Below are positions 40,452 to 49,330 of a stretch of DNA of 51,018 nt, piece after piece. Source of the stretch: an uncultured bacterium (GTDB lineage Bacteria; Patescibacteriota; Gracilibacteria; Absconditabacterales; Absconditicoccaceae); NCBI GenBank assembly GCA_903953935.1, contig CAJBLF010000045.1, forward strand, positions 1-51,018, written 5' to 3'. Position numbers and translations under genes: made by a program. A model generated the notes under the pieces. That model ran no database searches, had not been told where the DNA came from, and worked only from the letters and a program-made list of their open reading frames with translations. The number at the start of each line of letters is the position of its first letter. Position 1 is the first letter of the stretch.

Positions 40452-41948
40452 ATGTTTTACCCTAAAAAACAAAAAATACATAACAACAAAAAATTACTAT
40501 TAATGGATGATGAAACCAAAGAATTAGATTCTTCTATTCCTAGCCAAATTGCTAAGGAATACACAAACATTTCCTGTATCCCTCATTGCAAAATTCTTGC
40601 TGCGCGAAAACAAGGTGGATGTTTGAATGGTATTCGAGAAGATACCCTTACTATTGATCGTTTGGGTAGTCTTGACCCTCGTACTCGTTTCTTTCTTGCT
40701 GAAAAAGATGTTCTGGGGAAATCCTATATGTACGTTATTCAAGTAGTCAATAGTGGGTCTCATGATGAGACCATCTCTGTCATGTCATCTTTTTCAAAAA
40801 AAGACCATGATTTGCTACATGATGTATGACGTAATGCATTAGATTCTATTACTTGCTGCATGTATATTCATGTAGCTTTTTTTGTTTGCATACTCCTCTC
40901 TTTTTTGTATTCTCTTCTATGTTTAGTATTTATAGATTCCATGATTGCTGTTATATTTGTTCTTGTGCTTGTTTTGCTGTTTCCTCTCTTTTTTCCATGA
41001 TACTATATAACCGAGTTGCTTATTAGCTTTCTGCCCTATATAGCTGCAATTAGCGGTATATTTGCCATTGTGACTTTTGTGTATTTCAAAAAATATTTAC
41101 GTCAAGTTTTTCGTCCTATAGTTTTTCGTTTTTTTCGAGGAGTATCGTTTTTAGTGTTCTGTTTCTTCTTTTTTTGGTATAGTAGGCAATTTAATCATTT
41201 TTATGTTCAACAATCATCTATTTCACAAGACTCATTATCAGATACATTGGAGGTATATACATGAAATCTAAACATATTGTTTGCTAACATACATAAAGAC
41301 AATGTGAATTATACATGAATAAAAAAAACTATCTCTGACAACAATCCTGATGTGCTTATGTTTGTCGAATTTGCTGATCATCATTATGATAATCTCAAGG
41401 ACTTTCTTCAATCTACCTATCCCTATACCAATAGTACTACTCGATCCAAAAAGTTTGTTGGCAGCATGGTGTTTAGTAAATATCCACTTACTAACAAGGC
41501 TTATGACTTTCCTCAGGGCATGTGGAGATATGGATATTTTTCATTGCCCTATGCTCATCATGAAATCTATTTTTATCTTGTACATACCAGTTCTCCAGAT
41601 AGCTATGCACATTTCCTTATGAGAAATGAACAGCTTACAACTTTTGTGCAGGATATTAAACAGCATGAATCTGATAGAAAACACGATGATATCGTTGCTG
41701 TTGGGGATTTTAATATAACTCCTTGGTCGTCGTATTATTCTATTCTTTCGGATGCTTTTTCTGGTAATTTGACTAATATGACTAAACGTCTTCCCTTCCT
41801 TTTTACTTGGAAATTTAAGATTTTACCCTTTTTTCAAGCACATATCGATCATGTATGGACGAGTTCTTCGCTTGTAGTTAAAAATTTGAGATCTATATCT
41901 ATGCCAGGTTCAGACCATAAAGCATTTCTCTTCACCCTTCAACTTTAA
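40452..41948 (+). CDS. Membrane-anchored endonuclease/exonuclease/phosphatase-family protein (498 aa)
   Basis: The N-terminal ~135 residues are soluble and unknown (GGCLNGIREDTLTIDRLGSL). Three or four hydrophobic helices follow (VAFFVCILLSFLYSLLCLVF; VIFVLVLVLLFPLFF; FLPYIAAISGIFAIVTFVYF; GVSFLVFCFFFFW). The C-terminal half is an EEP catalytic domain: NILFANIHKDN, DVLMFVEFADHHYDNL (catalytic Glu), GSMVFSKYPL, DIVAVGDFNITPWSSYY (D-x-N), HIDHVWTSS and PGSDHKAFLF (terminal SDH). This layout resembles YafD-like membrane EEP proteins. The substrate may be a phospholipid head group, DNA or another phosphodiester; not decidable. It is divergent from miaB (101 bp gap). Confidence 0.88.
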
Positions 41949-42035
41949 TGTCTATTTTGTGTACTAAAAAATTTGCAAAATCATAAAAAAACACTATAAT
42001 TAGCTTATGCTTTATATGGTTTATACCCATCAGCT

Positions 42036-42929
42036 ATGATAAACAAAAAAGAAAAACCAACAGAAGATTCTCAACTATGATCCATAAAAAAGGACTTCTT
42101 TTTTGACATGGAAGAGAGTAAAAAGACTGATACTCCAGAAATTCCCCAAAAATCTGCATGTTTGTTTAGTACGGATTCTCTTTCTGGATATGGTTTGGAT
42201 CTTGTATTTGAACTAGTCAAAGAAGCGTGATTTGATGGTATAGATCTTGCAATCTGGAAGAATTTTGATTCCTGGAAGATAGATTATGTAAAAAAACTTT
42301 CTGAGAATTATCAGCTTCCTGTCAAGGTTATTCAGACCTCAGACAATCTTAATGATAAAGAAATTAATAGAGCTATAGATTTGTGTTATGAACTTGGTGT
42401 TGATACGATAGCTATTAATGCTCCTAAGTTTTTTAATTTCAAGGCTTTTAGCTTTATCTCTGATAATATATTGAGACGAAGAAAAGAAAATAAAAGTATT
42501 CATTTTTCTATTATCAATCCAGAAGATTCGAGCTTATTTGCTTTACCTATTCCTAAATATCGTTTTAGTAACATGGTTGAAATAGTGAAGAGATATCTTT
42601 GTTATATATGATTGGATATCTCAAATTTGGATTCTGATTCTTTTGAAAGCGATTTTCTTAGGAAAATGAAGGATTTTCTTCCCTATCTTTCGGTCATCTA
42701 TTGCTCTGATAAAAGCAGAGTATGAGAAGGACATATATTGCCTGGTGATTGAGTTTTGAAATTACCTACGTTCTTCAAAAAACTTAAAGAATACTGATAT
42801 AATCGTTATATAAGTACTAAGATTAAAATATCCAAAAATGATCTTACTGATTCTGATAAGGTAAAGCTTATCCTTAAAAAGTCTAGAAGCTACCTTAAGG
42901 AATATTATGAAGAATTGGAATCTGATTAA
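42036..42929 (+). CDS. Xylose-isomerase-like TIM-barrel protein (297 aa)
   Basis: Looks like the sugar-phosphate isomerase/epimerase family with the AP-endonuclease-2 fold: LFSTDSLSGYGLDLVFELVK, EAGFDGIDLAIWKNFDSW, LPVKVIQTSDN, INRAIDLCYELGVDTIAINA, HFSIINPEDSS, VIYCSDKSRVGEGHILPGDG and LPTFFKKLKEYGYNRYISTK. The usual metal ligands (E-D-E-H) are only partly visible (E-x-H near GEGH). The N-terminal ~40 residues are an acidic, disordered extension. Several UGA-Gly codons lie at typical GxGxxG turns. Function unknown; it could act on a sugar phosphate or be a catalytically altered member. An 87-bp gap separates it from the EEP gene, with possible cotranscription. Confidence 0.75.
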
Positions 42930-42954
42930 AAAATATGTTTTATACATATACTAA

Positions 42955-43004
42955 AAAATAGACTACGAAGCGGTTGTATTGTTTGTTTTATGTAGTCTAT
43001 TTTT
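42955..43004. terminator. Bidirectional terminator, 12-bp stem
   Basis: AAAATAGACTAC (42955-42966) is perfectly matched by GTAGTCTATTTT (42992-43003), followed by more T. It ends the plus-strand TIM-barrel gene and the convergent minus-strand small gene. Confidence 0.8.
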
Positions 43005-43019
43005 TGTTGTTTTGTATGT

Positions 43020-43223
43020 TTATTTTGGATCAGAAGGGTTCTTTGCTTTGAATATATAATATATCATCATACATGGAAATGCAAGTATTTTTTTTAAATT
43101 TGGTTGTATTCGAAGATATGCTGGATATTCCTTGAAAATCATTTTAAGAAATCCACCAAATTTATTCGTTTCTTTGTGAGAATCAAATGGATATATGATA
43201 AGATCTCGAAGAAACCTAAACAT
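43020..43223 (-). CDS. Hypothetical small basic protein (67 aa)
   Basis: A complete frame from ATG to UAA without UGA codons. It is rich in aromatic and basic residues (FRFLRDLIIYPFDSHKETNK, YLRIQPNLKKILAFP, MMIYYIFKAKNPS). One weak hydrophobic stretch near the end may be membrane-associated. No family is recognised. It follows trigger factor on the same strand (56-bp gap) and is ended by the terminator at 42955. Confidence 0.55.
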   Translation of the reverse strand: MFRFLRDLIIYPFDSHKETNKFGGFLKMIFKEYPAYLRIQPNLKKILAFPCMMIYYIFKAKNPSDPK

Positions 43224-43279
43224 TGCTTCAGTTATGTATAAAGAGTTGAGATATTGAATATATTAATTCTTTACTTCTA

Positions 43280-44521
43280 TTAGTGTTTGTGTGGATTTTT
43301 GGTTTTGTGTTCAGTACCGTCATTTTTTACTAATTTATCGTAGAGTTTCTGTTCAACTGCCATATGTTCTGCTTGATTCCAGTCTACATCTAGTTTGAGT
43401 AATTGAGTGAATTTCTGTAAAATAAAGAATTTTTCCAAACTTTCTTCAGCAGCTTTTGTGATATCTTCAAAAAATGCTTTTGCTTTTTCTTCTCACATTT
43501 TTTTGAAATATTCATCCATTTTTTCTTTACCACCCAATCTGTCTTCAAGACTTTTCATTCTTGTTTTGAGTTCTTCATTTGCCAATGTTTGAGGTATTGT
43601 CACTTTCATGGATTTGTTTCTCAAGTTTTGTAGTACCTCCTCTATCTTTTTGATAAGCTCTTGATCGTATTTCTGATGTTCTATGGAGTCTCTGATATAA
43701 GCTATAAGGTCATCTTGATTTGATAGCTTTGTATCATCTCAAAATAATTTCTTGAGCATATCTGGTGTCATTTCTGGGATAACTATTTTTTTCACATCTT
43801 TAATCGTGAGTTTGATCTTTGTTGGTTTGATATCAGTTTTTTTGTTGTGAAATACTGCAGGAAGTTTGCTTTCATCGTGTACAAGTTCTATTGTTTCATC
43901 TTTTTTCTTATTGATGAATGTTTTTGGAAAAAATGGATCTTCCGTAAATTCTTGTTCACCGACATACGTATGTCCTGTATGTACAATCTTTCCCTCCTTA
44001 TCGAGATATTCAAGCGTAATTTTTGAAATTGTATCGAGTTCTATAGTTTCCGTGTCTTGATAATCTGCATATTGTTTTTTGATGTTCATCAAAGTACCCT
44101 CAATTTCTTCGTCGGTAGCTGTATTGTCGATGGGCGTACACGATTGTTTTTCTCGATCATTATTTGTTACCTCTACTTCAGGGAAGATATCGAGTTTAAG
44201 ATCTATGATAGTGTTTCCTTCTTTCTGTTCTTGTTTGAGATCGTATGGTTCTCCTATGAGTTTGAGATCAGGTTGTTCTTTTAATATTTCTTGAAGTCCT
44301 ATATTGATAAGTTTCTCGTATGCTCAGATAGAGATGTATTCTGGTTTGATGTTTTTCTCTACCATATCGAGTGGAGCTCATCCTTTTCTAAATCCTGGTG
44401 CTTCATAGTCTTTTTGGAATTCTTTGAGTATGATGAGTTTTGCATCTTCAAATTCCTTTTCTGTGATGGTAAGTTGGATGTCGTAGTTTGCATGTGCTCA
44501 TTTCTTTATCTGTTTTTCCAT
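43280..44521 (-). CDS. tig: Trigger factor, ribosome-associated chaperone (413 aa)
   Basis: Binds the ribosome exit tunnel and folds nascent chains. The ribosome-binding signature GFRKGGAPLDMVEKNIKP (one Gly by UGA) lies near residues 45-62 after a ferredoxin-like N-terminal domain (ANYDIQLTITEKEFEDAK). The middle contains EVTNNDREKQSC and a PPIase-like region (ITLEYLDKEGKIVHTGHTYV, EFTEDPFFPKTFINKKKDET). The C-terminal helical domain includes MTPDMLKKLFGDDTKLSNQD and KVTIPQTLANEELKTRMKSL. The PPIase core is divergent. It ends in a His-rich tail (NPHKH). Confidence 0.88.
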
Positions 44522-44542
44522 AATATATGTGAAGGTATAAAA

Positions 44543-44582
44543 AAATCTGACATATAGGTGATACGGAAAATGCGTCAGATTT
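44543..44582 (-). terminator. Hairpin terminator after the first surface-protein gene
   Basis: AAATCTGAC and GTCAGATTT form a 9-bp stem with a long loop, with a T-run following on the minus strand. A second small hairpin ACTCC-TTTG-GGAGT lies at about 44597-44610. They end the 44668-46974 gene. Confidence 0.65.
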
Positions 44583-44667
44583 CAAGATAAAGACATACTC
44601 CTTTGGGAGTAACTAAAATCGAACACTAAGGTCTGATTTTAAATGAAATTGTTGTTTGTTGGTTATG

Positions 44668-46974
44668 TTATTGTTGGATGATGTAGAAAGAGAATCATAT
44701 TGAGTTAGTAAAACCACCACTTAGAAAAAGTCCCATCTGTGATGTTAGAGGATATGTATTTGATGTGATATTTCACCCAAAATATGTATCTCAATTGTTT
44801 ACCGCAACGGCACTACATCGATCGTGAGCACCACCCCCCAATATTGTTGTGTTTGTGATTGTTCATACTGAGTCAAGATTTATGTGGAGAATATCTTGAT
44901 ATAAAACATTTAAAAATTCTGGTTCGTTTTTGGATCAACAAATGATTCCTCCTCCATTGATAAAATCAACATCATATGTGTATATTCAGCTTCATATATT
45001 CGTTTCCCAATTGTTTCCATAATTTTCATCTAATGAAGCAATAATTTGTTCGCTGTTACTGTTCCAATATTTGTAATAAATATTTCCATTGGTATCTACA
45101 TTTGCAACCCTACCTGCATGAGGTATAGAGAATTCTGATCCCACTATAGGATTTAAGTTAAGGTCCATTTTCCGGAGGAGACGATTTGTTTGATTACCAT
45201 ATCCAAGTTCAAGTAATAATCATCAGTTTGCGTCATTCAAAATAGTGATGTCTTTATAAAGATTGTTAATTATTTTACTTATTTTAACTATGGTTCCTTG
45301 TGGATTTATCTTTGCAACAAATGCAATATCATATCCTGTTACCAAGACACTATCTACATAATTGTTTCCATTTCATCAACCTATAAATCCTCATACAGCA
45401 TAGAGATTGCTGTCAGTATCAACATACAGTGAATGATTGTTTGGTTGAAATGTGTTGTATGTACCTACTGCTTTTTTTGCCCATACTCGTTTTCAAGATG
45501 TATTGAGTTTAGCTACAAAAGCACTTCTTAAATGTACACTACCTGTTAAGGTTATATTTCATAGTATGATGCCAGACATATATTCTCCAGCAACATAGGT
45601 ATTTCATATGTTGTCTGTGATTACTTGGCTTATAAATAAATGATTTTGTGTGCTGTTTGCATGTATGTGGTTTATCCATTGTAATTCTTTGGTGATAATA
45701 GAAACGTTTGCTATATAGGCATTTGCTCATTCTATTGCTGTATCTATTATATTTGTAATATGTAATCTGTCTTTGAATTCTCCTCAGAAATACAGATTGT
45801 TTCATACAGCAACAAGATCTTTTAATGTCATCAATGGGCTTGTACTAATATAAGAAGTACATAGGTTACCGTTCCATGAATAATTTGCAGCACAGATAAA
45901 TGTGCATTTTCCCGATGTTAAATCAAAGTTCCATGTTCAATTATTTTCCAATGATGTATTTATTGTATTTGCTGGTAGTGTTCATAGACACTGGTTTATA
46001 GGTGTTTGTTCTACGCATGTGTTGTTTTCCCATAGAAATCATTCGTCACAGGTAAATCTACATTCTGTTGTAGATGGTGTAATGTTGTATGTTCAAATGT
46101 TTGATGGTATATATGTTGTTCCGTCCCGATTTTGTGATATGGTGTTGGTTGTGTTCCAACTTGCATGAGCTGGTAGTCATTCACACGCTCTTTCTATTGT
46201 TGTAGCTACACAATCGTGGGTACTCGAATTATATGCGAAACCAGCATTACATATATAGGTACATGCTCATGCTGTTGTAGCGTAATTTCGATATGTGTTT
46301 CCTGGAATAGATCCTATTGATGTGCTAATTGCATATGTGGGTAATGTTCCTAAGCATGCATTATTTGTTGCTCAATTACATCCTGATCATGTTATATCCT
46401 TTCGTGATGTTCCATCGCATCATTGGAAACAATTGCTTATAAATCTTATTTCTCCTCCGTTGCTAGGAAGACAATCTCCTTGTCATGCATCACCAATTTG
46501 AATTGTTTTCATGGTTTTTATTTTTTGTGTTGCATTGAAATTGTTGTCGGTATCAAATCGAACTCATTTATTATCTATTCAACTGTATGATATGAGGTGC
46601 GTTCACATCTTTATGTTTCCGGTTGCTGTATGGTTTCATAAATTATCTCCTAGTATATTTTCGCTGTATGCATACATTACATTTCCACTTTCATCGATTC
46701 CCAAGACTTTTCATGAAAATGGATTTTTTTCTTGAAGTATTCCAGTTTTGATATATATTCCGGTATATGACATTTCTATAAATTTCTCTGTATCTAATCA
46801 AGATTGTGTGATTGTTATCTTCGCTATCGTTTGTCGAGCATTATTTATGTTTGATGTTATGTTGACTTCAGCAAGTGTGATGACTGACGCAAAACCTAGT
46901 AGTATCGTCAAAAACAGTAGAACGAGGTTCTTTGTTGATAGGTTGTTTGCTCCGATTTTGTGTACTTTAAACAT
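44668..46974 (-). CDS. Secreted Cys-rich / beta-propeller surface protein (768 aa)
   Basis: Signal-peptide-like start (KNLVLLFLTILLGFASVITL, then AEV). A shared N-terminal module follows (FIEMSYTGIYIKTGILQE, GKVLGIDESGNVMYAYSENI, GDNLGNHTATGNIKMGTHLI). Then come Cys-rich repeats of the CPR surface type (ACLGTLPTYAISTSIGSIPG, CTYICNAGFAYN, ISQN-W-DGTTYIPSNIGTYN, TECRFTCDEGFLWENNTC). The C-terminal ~380 residues have SBBP-like repeats (DNIGNTYVAGEYMSG, AFVAKLNTSGKRVWAKKA), suggesting a beta-propeller. Ends FYIIQQ. The Trp in QNWDG is CGG (46126-46128). Paralog of the next gene; probable adhesin or other surface protein. Confidence 0.82.
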
Positions 46975-47016
46975 GGTTATGGACTGAAAAGTTAAAGCTT
47001 TACTATTTTTTTATGG

Positions 47017-49020
47017 TTATTGTTGAATAATTGGTGGATATTTTTTTATATAAAAGAATGGAGAAAATCATCACGTCAAGAAAAATTGTTCTGATGGTAT
47101 TGTTGAATAGCTTGATCATCCTATATAACTGTTATCAAAAGTATCGTTTGTAATAGCTGCACATGTATCTGTTTGTTGTCATCAAAATCTTACGCCAACA
47201 TAATTTAAATCATTACTATCTACAGAAAACACATCATTTTGTCCTGATGAATTTAAATACGGATTTCATCATATGCCTATATATGCATTGAATGTTCAGC
47301 ATATATGTACATATCCATTGTTGTCGGAAGACATATCAGAAGTGGTATATCAGTTTGTTCATCATGCTGTTATAGGTATTTCTCAAGTGGAGTTGAAACC
47401 GTTATATCGATAAGGTATGTTATTGTCGTAAGGATTCTTATAATACATTTTTCAATTATCTAGTATTGATAGTAAGCTTGATTGTACTCATAATGCGTTT
47501 GCTGGCATATTATGAGTGCTTATTATGTTGCCATTTGTTTTGTCTATTTTTCCTACCCAATTGTTCGTTGAATTATTTATATGATAAACCCAAATATCGT
47601 TTGATCAATCATTATAAATTGCTGATATTTTATCCAATAGATTATTTGTTTTTTTAAATCGTAGGAGATTCCCTGTTTTACTGATTTTTGCTGTTATTGA
47701 TCCATCTCATGATCAAAAATCTAATCACGTCGACATGGTTCAAAACATCAGATTTGCTGTTCCATTGAATGATGGTGAGGGTGAAAAATTTGCGATAAGA
47801 TAAATATTTCATTCTGTGTCTAAGGTCATATAATTTTTGTTTAGGGGCGATCAAAAAAATGTGTTTCAAATGTTTAATGTTATTCCTTTTGCCCAAATTC
47901 GACTTCATCCACTATCTGCTTTAGCAATAAAGCGATTTAAAGCGTTATTGGTTTGTCCTGTCAAAGTGATTGTATCAAAAATTGCTCAACTAACAAAAAA
48001 TCATTCTACATAAACATTTCATACTTTGTCTGACAATACTTGACTTAAAAATGCAAAATTTCAAGTGAATAATCTAATAATAGATGTTTGTAGATTATTT
48101 CCTCAAGTATCTACGCTTGCTACATAAATATTAAATCCTAGGATTGGTGCACTTATGTGATTTGTTATTTGGAACATATCTTTAAATCGACCACCAAAAT
48201 ATATGCGACCATTTCAATAATCCATATCGGTAAGTCGCATTTGAGGGTTTGTGGTTGGTGTATTTATACATAAGCCCGTTAATGTGGCAGCATATCCATT
48301 AGTACATCTATAAGTACAGTTTCAAGAATTTATTGCAAAATGCCAGATTCAGTTATTTGTAAGTGATGTGTTTATAGTGTTTGCTGGCAGTGTTCATGCA
48401 CATTGAGGTGGTATTATTCAGTTGCATCACTCCCCTACTATATTGTTTCGTGAAAATCCGTCGCATCATTGAAAACATTCGTTTATGAATCTAACTTCTC
48501 CTGCATTGGTAGTAGAACATGTTGTTTCTCAGTCTTGTGCTATTTGTAATGTCTGTTGGGTTTTTATTTTCTGTGCGGTGTGAAGATTGTCGTCGATATC
48601 AAACCCTATTCATTTATTATCTCCTCAGCTGTATGATATGAAATGCATTCACATTTTGAGATTTTTCGTTGCTGTATGGTTTCATAAGTTATCTCCTGTA
48701 AAATTATCACTATATGTGTAGATTATATTCCCATTTTCATCAATTCCCAAGACTTTTCATGAAAATTGAGTTTTTTCTGTGAGTATGTTGTTGTTGATAT
48801 ACATTCCTGTAGAAGATAGCTCTATTACTTTTTCTGTCTCTGATCATGCAGATGTAATTGTTGTCTTACTTATTGTTTGCCAAGTATCGTTTGTGGTTGG
48901 TGTGATTTCTATGTTTGCTAGCGTTATAACTGATGCAAATCCTAGCACTATCGTTAAAAACACCAGAACAAGGTTCTTCTTAGATAATGAATTTCATCTG
49001 ATTTTTTGAGATTTGAACAT
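47017..49020 (-). CDS. Secreted Cys-rich / beta-propeller surface protein, paralog of 44668-46974 (667 aa)
   Basis: The start MFKSQKIRGNSLSKKNLVLV and signal FLTIVLGFASVITLANI closely resemble the neighbour, as do GKVLGIDENGNIIYTYSDNF, GDNLGNHTATKNLKMGMHFI and SYSGGDNKGIGFDIDDN. It has fewer Cys-rich repeats (CAGTLPANTINTSLTNNGIW, NCTYRCTNGY) and again a propeller-like C-terminal half (LSDKVGNVYVEGFFVSG, RFIAKADSGGSRIWAKG, DTEGNIYLIANFS), ending PPIIQQ. Tandem duplication followed by domain loss is the simplest reading. Forty-two bp separate it from the downstream copy. Together they may be transcribed as one unit after the terminators at 49134/49234. Confidence 0.82.
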
Positions 49021-49133
49021 TGGTATTGATTATAGCTTCTAATTAAAGTTTATGGCTTTTGTTTCTCTTTAATTATACACAGAAATAGGAAAAAAAGCAA
49101 AAATTAGGCTATAAAATTGTATTAAAAATCAGA

Positions 49134-49158
49134 CCCCCATATTGGGGATTCTATTTTT
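49134..49158. terminator. GC-rich hairpin with T-run
   Basis: CCCCC-ATAT-TGGGG hairpin followed on the plus strand by ATTCTATTTTTTT. It lies in the 310-bp gap 49021-49330 between two surface-protein genes, which otherwise holds the hairpin at 49234 and no gene. Confidence 0.55.
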
Positions 49159-49233
49159 TTGATGTGTTAAAGTGTTGTGTCTATTGATCTACGAATAATA
49201 TGTTAAATGTGTTACATTTGAAGCTAAAAAGGA

Positions 49234-49262
49234 AAAGAGAACCCAATTGATGGTTTCTCTTT
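49234..49262 (-). terminator. Hairpin terminator after the collagen-like gene
   Basis: AAAGAGAACC and GGTTTCTCTTT form a near-perfect stem around CAATTGAT. On the minus strand it is followed by TCCTTTTTAG. It lies 68 bp past the stop of the collagen-like gene. Confidence 0.6.
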
Positions 49263-49330
49263 ATTCCTATTGTTTTTTTCTTTGTTCTAATCAAAAATTC
49301 TTGTTCATTTGATGTATATTTTATTAGTTG

